Source of the DNA: an uncultured Fibrobacter sp. | GTDB taxonomy: Bacteria > Fibrobacterota > Fibrobacteria > Fibrobacterales > Fibrobacteraceae | Length of the DNA: 21,184 nt | Assembly: GCA_937891805.1 (NCBI GenBank) | Contig: CALATK010000096.1 | Coordinates: 1-21,184 of the forward strand | Direction: 5' to 3' | In this document: piece by piece, positions 15,193 to 21,184 of the stretch | Layout: every line of letters begins with the position of its first letter | Position numbering within the stretch: the stretch's first letter is position 1 | Program-made: the position numbers and the translations under genes | Notes under the pieces: model-generated | What the model was told of the DNA's origin: nothing | Database searches by the model: none | The model's input: only the letters and a program-made list of their open reading frames with translations

Positions 15193-16353
15193 TTACGCTC
15201 CCATTTTGGAGAGGAGAAGGGTTTGCATTTGGGTTAGGGTTTGGTTTTCTTGTAAATACCGATATGATGCATTAAAAATAGCTTCTAAGGCATTATTTAA
15301 TTCACTAAAATCGAATTGTTCTGGAATCGGAATTTTCACATTCATTATATCGTCTGGAGTTATTGACGGATAAGTAGCTTTACTCATTTCGGCGACACCA
15401 TGTAACGCTTCCACAACTTTTAAATCTGAAAGCCACATATATACCAATTCATTGGAAATATTCTTATTTACACTTCGAATCACAGCAAACGCCGTTGACA
15501 CAACGACATTTTCAACATCAAATTTTATTAATCCATAATGCCTTAAATTAGGACGAACTGTTGAATAAACAATATCGTTGGGCTTCACCTTCCTTTTCGC
15601 TCTACTTGGGATTTCATCGCATGTAGAGTCTAACACCTGTAAACTCTCAAAATTATTTTCAGTAACACTTCCACTATCCAAATATTTTATAACGCCTTTC
15701 AAATCCTTTGAAGATGCATTGTCTGTATTGCATTCACAAAACTCGCCAACTGTTCCCATCCTCCATCCCTCTGGTAGATTGTTTGGGTCGATGTTGTCGA
15801 CGAAGGTGTGGCGGTAGAGGGTTTGGGCGGTTTGTTCGAGGGTGGCGATGAGTTTCTTGTTGGTTTCGATGCGGGTGGCGAGGGTGTTGTATTCGGCGAC
15901 GATTTCGCGCTGTTTTTCTATCGCGGGGACGGGGATTTGCATATCGCAGAAATCATTCCATTCTAGACTTCCGCGAACTCCACCGACTGCGTAAAAACTT
16001 GCTTCGCGGTCAAATTCTGAGCGAGAAAACCACATCATCAGATATTCCGGCAGCAGCTCATTCGTCTTTGAGACTTCAAACATCGGGTATGCCGGAGACA
16101 TAATGCACGGCTCGCCTTTGAACATCGCAATAGGCATTTTTCCATCGCGACTGACCTGCATCAAACTGCATGCAAACTGGTTTTCCGAAATCACCTTGTA
16201 ATTCGATAAATCGGTGCCAATCGTATTTGCCACAGACGGGATAAACGCTTTGTCAATAGTCAATCCAACCAACCGCGTCACTTTCAAATCCCTGTTCCGC
16301 ACATCTACGGGCCGTATGTAGTCTCCAAGCCGTTTCATATTGTTTTCAGACAT
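15193..16353 (-). CDS. hsdS: Type I restriction-modification specificity subunit HsdS
   Basis: HsdS reads the bipartite DNA target for HsdM and HsdR. I chose the ATG at 16351-16353 (AAGGA, 8 nt); an adjacent TTG at 16354 is possible. The 386 residues show the standard two-half layout. Target-recognition domain 1 (about 5-150) ends at WNDFCDMQIPVPAIEKQREIV. A central conserved helix contains ATLEQTAQTLYRHTFVDN (about 175-195). Target-recognition domain 2 (about 200-350) ends IMNVKIPIPEQFDFSELN. A C-terminal conserved helix has NQTLTQMQTLLLSKMGA, which repeats the central one. The length is normal for a two-TRD subunit. The DNA for the second domain (about 15250-15770) is clearly more AT-rich than the central repeat, suggesting it was swapped in. 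Confidence 0.93.
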   Translation of the reverse strand: MSENNMKRLGDYIRPVDVRNRDLKVTRLVGLTIDKAFIPSVANTIGTDLSNYKVISENQFACSLMQVSRDGKMPIAMFKGEPCIMSPAYPMFEVSKTNELLPEYLMMWFSRSEFDREASFYAVGGVRGSLEWNDFCDMQIPVPAIEKQREIVAEYNTLATRIETNKKLIATLEQTAQTLYRHTFVDNIDPNNLPEGWRMGTVGEFCECNTDNASSKDLKGVIKYLDSGSVTENNFESLQVLDSTCDEIPSRAKRKVKPNDIVYSTVRPNLRHYGLIKFDVENVVVSTAFAVIRSVNKNISNELVYMWLSDLKVVEALHGVAEMSKATYPSITPDDIMNVKIPIPEQFDFSELNNALEAIFNASYRYLQENQTLTQMQTLLLSKMGA

Positions 16354-16398
16354 CAATCAGATCCTTCGACTTCACTTCGTTTCGCTCATGACACTCTG

Positions 16399-16425
16399 TG
16401 GTTGTCGCAAATTTTGCGACAACCA
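16399..16425. repeat. Perfect 13-bp inverted repeat between hsdM and hsdS
   Basis: TGGTTGTCGCAAA (16399-16411) and TTTGCGACAACCA (16413-16425) pair completely around a single base. Read as RNA the innermost bases must form the loop, leaving a stem of about 11 bp. It lies 7 bp below the hsdM stop. No T-run follows on the minus strand, so it looks like an RNA-stabilising hairpin or a partial attenuator that tunes hsdS and downstream expression, or a REP-type element. Confidence 0.7.
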
Positions 16426-16431
16426 TGACAT

Positions 16432-17997
16432 TTATAGTTCAAATCCCAGATTCTTGAACACTTTGGCGAGTTCCTTTTCGCTTTCTTTTTCGGCCTTGAG
16501 GAGGGTGCGCATTTCCGCTTGGAGTTCACGCATCTTTTCGTCAAAGTTCACCTGTTCATCGCGGTTCTTGAATTCGATGTACTTGCTCGGCACGAGCGAC
16601 CAGTTTTTCGCTTCGATTTCCTTGAGGGTGGCGGTGGCGCAGTATTCGGGTTCGTCCTTGATTTTCTGCGTTTGCCACTTGTGGTAGGTGCCGCTGATTT
16701 TCGCGATATCTTCGGCGCTGAACTGGGTGTATTTCTTTTCGAAGGGTTCGCCCATCTGGCGCAGGTCCATAAAGAGCACTTCACCTTTGCGGTTACGGTA
16801 CTTGCGCATGGCATCGCCGACCTTGACTTCGCGGGCGGTCTTGTTGTTGTTCAGAATCCAGAGCGTCACGCTGATGTCGGTGGAGTAGAACATGTTGCGG
16901 GGCAAAATGAGGATTGCCTCGACCTTGTCGTTCTGCAATAGTTCCTTGCGGATTTGCTGTTCGTCGCCTTCGCCGCTGAGCGCGCCGTTGCTGAGCAAAA
17001 AGCCTGCCACGCCGTTTTCGGAGAGTTTCGAGAGAATGTTCAGAATCCAGCCGTAGTTCGCATTGCTCGTGGGCGGCACGGTGTAGCCTTTCCAGCGCGG
17101 GTCGTCGAGGAGTTCGTTTTCGGCACGCCACGATTTTTGGTTGAACGGCGGGTTCGCCATGATAAAGTCGGCCTTCAAATCCTTGTGCTGGTCTTCGGCA
17201 AAGGTGTCGGCGGGTTTGTCGCCCAGGTTGCCGGAGATTCCGCGAATGGCGAGGTTCATCTTCGCAAGTTTATACGTGGTGCCGGTGTATTCCTGACCAT
17301 ATACGGAGACTTCGCGCTTGTTGCCGTGATGCGCCTCGATAAATTTCATGCTCTGTACGAACATACCGCCCGAACCACAGCAGGGGTCGTAAATCTTGCC
17401 GCGGTAGGGTTCAATCATTTCGGCGATGAGTCCGACGATTGTCTTGGGCGTATAGAATTCGCCCTTGCCCTTGCCTTCGGCGATGGCAAACTTTCCGAGG
17501 AAATATTCATACACGCGTCCGACAACATCCTGTTCCTTGTCCTTGATGGTATCGATGCCGTCGATGTCGCTGATGAGCGCCGCAAGTTTCGCGGTGTCAA
17601 GCTGCAAACGCGAGAAATAGTTGTCAGGGAGTGCCCCGCGCAGCGCCTTGTTCTTCTTTTCGATGTTTGCGAGGGCGGTGTCAATCAGGAGCGCAATGTC
17701 GCTTTGGCGAGCATGCTCGATGATAAAGCTCCAGCGGGAAGTTTCTTCGAGGTAAAAGACGTTGTCCTTGTTGTAGAACTCGGGCATTTCCACGTATTTC
17801 TGGCGGCCAGCAGCGATGAGTTTTTCGCGCTGTTCCTCGAACTTGTCGCTTGCAAACTTGAGGAAGATAAGCGAAAGCACCACGTGCTTGTATTCGGCGG
17901 GTTCCACGCTGCCGCGCAACTTGTTCGCAGACTCCCAGAGGGACGCCTCAACGGACTTTTCGGGGACGGATTTCTTCGCCTTTGCAACTTTTGCCAT
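16432..17997 (-). CDS. hsdM: Type I restriction-modification DNA methyltransferase HsdM
   Basis: HsdM transfers methyl from S-adenosylmethionine to adenine N6 in the site chosen by HsdS, and forms part of the restriction complex. The 521 residues begin with the N-terminal helical domain (SLWESANKLRGSVEPAEYKHVVLSLIFLKFASD), typical of HsdM. The catalytic domain follows: GEFYTPKTIVGLIAEM, motif I DPCCGSGGMF (204-213) for SAM, and motif IV NPPF (282-285), the N6-adenine catalytic tetrad. The length and motifs are intact. The ATG has an AAAGG site 5 nt upstream. It is the first gene of the island in transcription order; its leader contains a 26-bp hairpin repeat (18013-18038). It is followed after 78 bp by hsdS. 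Confidence 0.95.
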   Translation of the reverse strand: MAKVAKAKKSVPEKSVEASLWESANKLRGSVEPAEYKHVVLSLIFLKFASDKFEEQREKLIAAGRQKYVEMPEFYNKDNVFYLEETSRWSFIIEHARQSDIALLIDTALANIEKKNKALRGALPDNYFSRLQLDTAKLAALISDIDGIDTIKDKEQDVVGRVYEYFLGKFAIAEGKGKGEFYTPKTIVGLIAEMIEPYRGKIYDPCCGSGGMFVQSMKFIEAHHGNKREVSVYGQEYTGTTYKLAKMNLAIRGISGNLGDKPADTFAEDQHKDLKADFIMANPPFNQKSWRAENELLDDPRWKGYTVPPTSNANYGWILNILSKLSENGVAGFLLSNGALSGEGDEQQIRKELLQNDKVEAILILPRNMFYSTDISVTLWILNNNKTAREVKVGDAMRKYRNRKGEVLFMDLRQMGEPFEKKYTQFSAEDIAKISGTYHKWQTQKIKDEPEYCATATLKEIEAKNWSLVPSKYIEFKNRDEQVNFDEKMRELQAEMRTLLKAEKESEKELAKVFKNLGFEL

Positions 17998-18012
17998 ATA
18001 AACCTTTTGTTA

Positions 18013-18038
18013 GATCCCCGCCTTCGCGGGGATGACAT
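18013..18038. repeat. REP-like hairpin repeat, copy 1
   Basis: A 26-bp sequence containing ATCCCCGC and GCGGGGAT around a CTTC loop, followed by GACAT. An identical copy lies at 18138-18163. Short GC-rich imperfectly spaced hairpins of this kind are common intergenic repeats. This copy lies 15 bp before the hsdM start and could fold in its 5' leader. Confidence 0.85.
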
Positions 18039-18092
18039 TACAAATGAAATATATAATAATGACGTGACAGCGGAGTGACAGGAACGGGGTTT

Positions 18093-18109
18093 TAGGGGCG
18101 GAGCCCCTA
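18093..18109. repeat. GC-rich hairpin TAGGGGC/GCCCCTA
   Basis: Seven-base arms (18093-18099 and 18103-18109) around GGA, in the hsdM-acetyltransferase spacer. No T-run follows on the minus strand. It is part of a cluster of four hairpins within 200 bp. Confidence 0.6.
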
Positions 18110-18137
18110 GGAGAAGGGGTAGCGGATGACGCATGGA

Positions 18138-18163
18138 GATCCCCGCCTTCGCGGGGATGACAT
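18138..18163. repeat. REP-like hairpin repeat, copy 2
   Basis: Identical over 26 bp to the copy at 18013-18038, same orientation, 125 bp away. It contains the ATCCCCGC-CTTC-GCGGGGAT stem-loop and the same GACAT tail. Confidence 0.85.
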
Positions 18164-18174
18164 GCGGCAGGAGC

Positions 18175-18194
18175 GAGGGGAAGGCATTCCCCTC
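18175..18194 (-). terminator. Hairpin just downstream of the acetyltransferase, possible terminator
   Basis: GAGGGGAA (18175-18182) and TTCCCCTC (18187-18194) pair around GGCA, 17 bp after the acetyltransferase stop on the minus strand. The stem is strong but no T-run follows, so termination would be inefficient or factor-assisted. Confidence 0.4.
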
Positions 18195-18211
18195 CCCCTA
18201 CGCCCTTCGTT

Positions 18212-18838
18212 TTAACCTAGTTGCCCGGGCAGCACGAGCTTTTCCTTCGGCGGGAATTCCGCGTCGTACTTCTCGAATGCCTCGGGGTTGCGCATGGCGA
18301 CAAAGTACGGTTCGGGATCGCGGTAACTGCCGGTGATTCCGTCGAGGAACCCTTCTTGCAGTTCTTTGCAGAGGAAGTAAGGCGCGTCGCTTTCGGGGTC
18401 GTCGGCATAGCGAATTCCCCTGGTGCTCGCGACCACAAAGCCGCTCTTGCCGTAGAACGCGATGTTCCCGCAAATCAGGAGGCAGCCCGCGCCCATCTCG
18501 GCGGCAATGTGCATGGAATGGTCGAGCAATGTTTTCCCGTATCCCTTGCGCTTGTAGTCGGGGCGGATGCTGATGGGCCCGAAGGTCATCATGCGGATTT
18601 TGCGTCCGTCGTCGGCGTCGATGTGCGACCACGCGTACATCACGTGCCCGATGATTTCGCCGTCCACTTCCAGCACGAGCGAGAGTTCCGGCACAAAGTC
18701 GGGCTCGCTCCTGTAGCAGTGCAACACGTAATGCTCGGTGCATCCGGGACGGTACACGTTCCAGAAGGCTTCGCGGGTAAGGTTTTCGACGGTCTTAAAG
18801 TCGCGCGGTTGTTCCGTGCGGATGGTGTAATTTTTCAT
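18212..18838 (-). CDS. GNAT-family N-acetyltransferase
   Basis: The 208-residue protein transfers an acyl group from acyl-CoA to an amine on an unknown substrate. It has the GNAT order. The N-terminal strand and helix are YTIRTEQPRDFKTVENLTREAF. Beta strands follow at LSLVLEVDGEIIGHVMYAW. Motif A is FGPISIRPDYKRKGYGKTLLDHSM, with the CoA-pyrophosphate loop RKGYGK (97-102). Then come a CLLICGN strand and FYGKSGFVVA (motif B, the usual YxxxGF). A C-terminal extension of about 60 residues (PYFLCKELQEGFLDGITGSYRDP) is typical of the predicted YhbS-like subset. The ATG has GGAG upstream. It stands alone between hairpin-rich spacers and is unlikely to belong to the defence island. Confidence 0.88.
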   Translation of the reverse strand: MKNYTIRTEQPRDFKTVENLTREAFWNVYRPGCTEHYVLHCYRSEPDFVPELSLVLEVDGEIIGHVMYAWSHIDADDGRKIRMMTFGPISIRPDYKRKGYGKTLLDHSMHIAAEMGAGCLLICGNIAFYGKSGFVVASTRGIRYADDPESDAPYFLCKELQEGFLDGITGSYRDPEPYFVAMRNPEAFEKYDAEFPPKEKLVLPGQLG

Positions 18839-18857
18839 TGTTTATCTCCAGGTTGAA

Positions 18858-18878
18858 TTTTTATGACGGGCATAAAAA
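18858..18878. promoter_or_regulatory. 8-bp inverted repeat in the acetyltransferase leader
   Basis: TTTTTATG (18858-18865) and CATAAAAA (18871-18878) flank ACGGG, 20-40 bp upstream of the acetyltransferase ATG. It could be an operator or a small leader hairpin; the T-rich arm also serves the terminator hairpin next to it. Confidence 0.4.
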
Positions 18879-18916
18879 TCGCCTTGGAAGACGGCCCAAG
18901 GAATGTCTCCCAAGGC
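18873..18916 (-). terminator. Rho-independent terminator of the PL9-like gene
   Basis: On the minus strand GCCTTGG (18916-18910) pairs with CCAAGGC (18887-18881), and AGAC pairs with GTCT inside it after a 1x1 mismatch, leaving a 12-base loop. The stem is followed directly by GATTTTTAT. It lies about 80 bp after the stop of the beta-helix gene, a good position for a terminator. Confidence 0.55.
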
Positions 18917-18995
18917 CCTAGACAATGAACCAAGATTTGCTAAACAGCATCCAGTCTCCGTAAGTTGGTACTAGTGGAAATATAGAATTTTTTGG

Positions 18996-20792
18996 CTAAG
19001 GGCACACCTGCACTTTCCGGATTTCACTGCCGGAGCGCACAATGTAGGCGCCGGGGTTTCTGAATTTTGCACGGAGCATACCTGCGAGGGCCGCGTCGCG
19101 GTAAATTCCGTCGCGGTCGGCGAAGTCGCTATTATTAATTTGTTCTAACTGCAAGTTTCCGAGAAGGCGGCCCTGTAGGTCGAAAACAAGTGCAACGCCA
19201 CGGGTGGCGTGCAGCCCAGGTAAATATCCGTTGCGGGGCATGGCGATGGAGGCGGCGTTTTCCGCAGAACTTGAAGACCCGGCGGAGCTGCTCGGCCCGA
19301 CAACTGAACTGCTCGAAAGTCCGTATTCAAATGCACCGAGGTCGGGTGCTTCGCCCACAAACGGGAATCCCAAATCCTCGCCCTTGTCGATGGCGCGGCT
19401 TCCTTTCTTGAGTTTCAAGAAGCCCACGTTGGGTATGCTTCCGTCGGCGTTACGCGGGCCCAATATTCCCGCGATGGTCGAGAGATCCTTGCCGGTCACG
19501 GTCATGCTCGGGTCGTCAAGACTTTCAAAATCATCTTCTGTCAAATCCAGTTTCAAATTCCACGTGTTGTTTTCGCCGGCAGGGCATTCCACGTAATGGT
19601 CGATGCCCTGGCTCTCGATCTTTTCCCAGCACTCCCCGATTTGCGAATTCTTGTTCGGGAAGGCGATGTTGTTCTTGAGCACGTGCGCATTGTCACCCGT
19701 AAGCGGAGCCACCTCGGCAAGACGGTTGCCTTCGGAATCAAAGAGTGTCGAAGCCATGCTGAAGGCCCGGTCCACATTCATGTACGAAGTATTGTTGAGC
19801 CACTTGCTGCCGGCACCGGTGTAGTTCGCGTAAAAGCCCGTAGCCTTGTTTTTCCAGGCGGCGCAGAACTTGACGGTATGCCGCCCGCCGCCGAGGGTGC
19901 TTTCGCCCATCTTGATGCCGTGTCCGTTGCCGTTCTTCGGGTTACCTAGCCCGTAATCGCTGTAGCCGTTCCCCATGGCGTAGCAGTTCTCCAGCACCAC
20001 GGGGAATTCCTGGTTGATGAAGTCGAAGCCGTCGTCGCTGTTCCACCAGGCGCGGCACCCGATGAACTTCGTGGTATCGCCCTCGCCGGGTTTCTGGTAA
20101 TGCGCGCCGAAACCGTCGGCATTTTCGCCGTCGCCCTGCCATCCGGTGGGGTCGTAGTTGTCGTGCGCGTCGCAGTTCAAGAAGATGTGCCCGCCGCCAT
20201 CTGGCGCGCCGTCGTTCGCGAAGAACCCGGGGCCCGCATTATGGTGGCTGTCAATCTGCTCCAAGAAAATGTGCTTGCTCGCGTAAAGGAAAACGCCGGA
20301 ATTCGAGTTGTGTTTCATAGGCGTGTTGCGGACATCAAAACCCTTCAAGTGCAGGTACTTCGCCGAAATCACAATCGGCGAGGTATACATCGCTCCCTCG
20401 GGAGTGCCGTCGCTGTGTTCCCCGCCAGCAGCCACGGGGAGGTTCGCGCCGTCAAAAATCGGACGCTCGCCCGGATAGGCCAGGTAATGGATGCGGTTGT
20501 CGTCGCTCTCGCCACTTGCAGTAAGGACGATTGCCGCAGTCATCTTGTAACGCTCGAAAAAGACCGTATCGCGCAGGTCGTAGATGCCTCCGCGTACCCA
20601 CACGGTATCGCCCGCGTGCACCACGGTATTTGCCTTGTTGAGCGAGGCGAAGGGCTTGTCCTTTGTGCCCGCGCTGGCATCGTTGCCATCGGGTGCCACG
20701 TAATACACGGCACCGAAGGATTGCATCGCCGCGAGGGCGAGCGAGAATGCAAATACTCTACTGTTCCATTTTTTCAGGTGCAGATACACCAA
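18996..20792 (-). CDS. Secreted parallel beta-helix protein, pectate lyase family 9-like, start region disturbed
   Basis: After a signal peptide ([23 protein letters not shown]), residues 30-70 read [19 protein letters not shown]...[10 protein letters not shown], the usual opening of PL9/DUF1565 beta-helix proteins. The centre keeps PL9-like active-site features: ADGFG (Asp226), [10 protein letters not shown] (Asp253, 254 and 257) as calcium ligands, and GHGIKMG (Lys294) where PL9 enzymes place their catalytic lysine. It should cleave pectate or another uronate polymer by beta-elimination outside the cell. A serine-rich linker (493-510) and an 80-residue C-terminal domain ending [16 protein letters not shown] are typical of Fibrobacter secreted proteins. 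No ATG precedes the signal peptide. TTG (20792) and GTG (20789) are the only starts upstream, and CTG at 20777 sits where an ATG would be expected, exactly at the foreign junction. Confidence 0.85.
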   Translation of the reverse strand: MVYLHLKKWNSRVFAFSLALAAMQSFGAVYYVAPDGNDASAGTKDKPFASLNKANTVVHAGDTVWVRGGIYDLRDTVFFERYKMTAAIVLTASGESDDNRIHYLAYPGERPIFDGANLPVAAGGEHSDGTPEGAMYTSPIVISAKYLHLKGFDVRNTPMKHNSNSGVFLYASKHIFLEQIDSHHNAGPGFFANDGAPDGGGHIFLNCDAHDNYDPTGWQGDGENADGFGAHYQKPGEGDTTKFIGCRAWWNSDDGFDFINQEFPVVLENCYAMGNGYSDYGLGNPKNGNGHGIKMGESTLGGGRHTVKFCAAWKNKATGFYANYTGAGSKWLNNTSYMNVDRAFSMASTLFDSEGNRLAEVAPLTGDNAHVLKNNIAFPNKNSQIGECWEKIESQGIDHYVECPAGENNTWNLKLDLTEDDFESLDDPSMTVTGKDLSTIAGILGPRNADGSIPNVGFLKLKKGSRAIDKGEDLGFPFVGEAPDLGAFEYGLSSSSVVGPSSSAGSSSSAENAASIAMPRNGYLPGLHATRGVALVFDLQGRLLGNLQLEQINNSDFADRDGIYRDAALAGMLRAKFRNPGAYIVRSGSEIRKVQVCP

Positions 20793-21184
20793 TTAAAGAT
20801 AATGCATCTTCAAATTCACCATTTTTCATACGAACAAAAAGGTCTAAGTTTTCTTCTACGCTACGTGTAGAATATGGATCTTCTTTACCTGGTTCTGTTA
20901 AAGTACCACGGTATTCGCGAATTTCATCTGCTGTTAAATCAGATACATATGCTTTCCCTTTTTTAATAAGTTCAATCGCACCTTCATACATTTTATCAAA
21001 ATATTCAGATGCGAAATATAATCTATCTTCCCAATCTGCACCGAGCCATGCTACGTCTGCTTTAATAGATTCTACGAATTCGATTTTCTCTTTTGTAGGA
21101 TTTGTATCATCAAAACGAAGGTTGAATTTGCCGCCATACTTCTGTGCTAATCCGTGATTAATAAGGATTGCTTTTGCATGTCCG
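20758..21184 (-). CDS. glnS: Glutaminyl-tRNA synthetase fragment (N-terminal catalytic part), truncated at both ends
   Basis: The frame enters from the window edge at GHAKAI, the end of the HIGH nucleotide-binding motif of class I synthetases. It continues [19 protein letters not shown], then [21 protein letters not shown]. The stretch [23 protein letters not shown], then [25 protein letters not shown], is specific to glutaminyl-tRNA synthetase rather than GluRS. After FEDA the family would continue with an RAKIDM-type strand. Instead 14 unrelated residues lead to TAG at 20758, already inside the beta-helix gene's signal-peptide region. Codon use is AT-rich (AAA, GAA, ATT, TTA), unlike the neighbouring GC-rich gene, and resembles Firmicutes. 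The enzyme is essential in a cell that has it, so this truncation is best read as a chimeric join. Confidence 0.85.
   Translation of the reverse strand, partial: GHAKAILINHGLAQKYGGKFNLRFDDTNPTKEKIEFVESIKADVAWLGADWEDRLYFASEYFDKMYEGAIELIKKGKAYVSDLTADEIREYRGTLTEPGKEDPYSTRSVEENLDLFVRMKNGEFEDALSLIGVSAPEKMEQ
20770..20830. other. Probable chimeric junction between two genomes
   Basis: Composition and coding sense change abruptly here, from a GC-rich Fibrobacter-style gene to AT-rich glutaminyl-tRNA synthetase DNA. The synthetase frame loses family similarity after about 20816 and the beta-helix gene lacks an ATG upstream of 20777. No transposase, att site or target duplication is visible. Confidence 0.6.

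Noticed and set aside
16954..18078. Long plus-strand open frame (374 codons) opposite hsdM
   Set aside because: It is the antisense shadow of a GC-rich, clearly coding hsdM, with no recognisable domain or ribosome site.
18013..18163. The two identical 26-bp repeats as a CRISPR array
   Set aside because: Only two copies, a 99-bp gap with its own hairpin, and no cas genes.
1..21184. Integrase, transposase or tRNA-flanked island boundaries
   Set aside because: I found no recombinase gene, terminal inverted repeats or tRNA gene, so the mobile origin of the island is inferred only from gene content and composition.

Overview
The window looks like a Fibrobacter-type genome (gut or rumen Fibrobacterota). 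The evidence is a secreted parallel beta-helix carbohydrate-active protein with a poly-serine linker, moderately GC-rich housekeeping genes and REP-like hairpins between genes. This is inferred from style and protein families, not from a marker gene. Essentially every convincing gene is on the minus strand, so transcription runs from high to low coordinates.

Right end (20758-21184): an AT-rich fragment of glutaminyl-tRNA synthetase, Firmicutes-like in style, is fused end to end with the start of a Fibrobacter-style secreted PL9-like beta-helix protein (18996-20792). The join looks like a chimeric assembly or a sequence breakpoint. A hairpin terminator, a GNAT acetyltransferase (18212-18838) and a hairpin- and repeat-rich intergenic region follow.

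Centre (17997-1404): a defence island laid out as a split type I restriction-modification locus. hsdM and hsdS (17997-15193) are separated from hsdR (5321-2055) by about 9.9 kb of cargo. In transcription order the cargo is: (a) a tightly overlapping four-gene set comprising a PD-(D/E)xK-type nuclease, a PHP-domain/SMC-like ATPase fusion, a 98-residue unknown and a protein with a C-terminal HEPN RNase motif, beginning 2 nt after hsdS; (b) a Septu-like pair of ABC-type ATPase (PtuA-like) and HNH nuclease (PtuB-like), followed 8 nt later by a small protein with a WWxxYN/KHxR motif; (c) a HigB-HigA-SecB-like toxin-antitoxin-chaperone operon preceded by a perfect 11-bp inverted repeat; (d) a frameshifted and internally deleted AlbA_2-type regulator. 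hsdR is followed by a zinc-ribbon protein of unknown function. The cargo from about 8.1 to 15.2 kb, and the second half of hsdS, are visibly more AT-rich than hsdM and hsdR, which suggests modular acquisition.

Left end (1-1402): a zinc-ribbon mini-protein on the plus strand whose only well-placed start codon is ACG, a secreted nitroreductase-family protein and the start of a secreted thioredoxin-like protein that runs off the window.

The strongest candidate for an undescribed system is the four-gene nuclease / PHP-ATPase / small protein / HEPN set at 11284-15190. I cannot match this gene combination to a named system with confidence.
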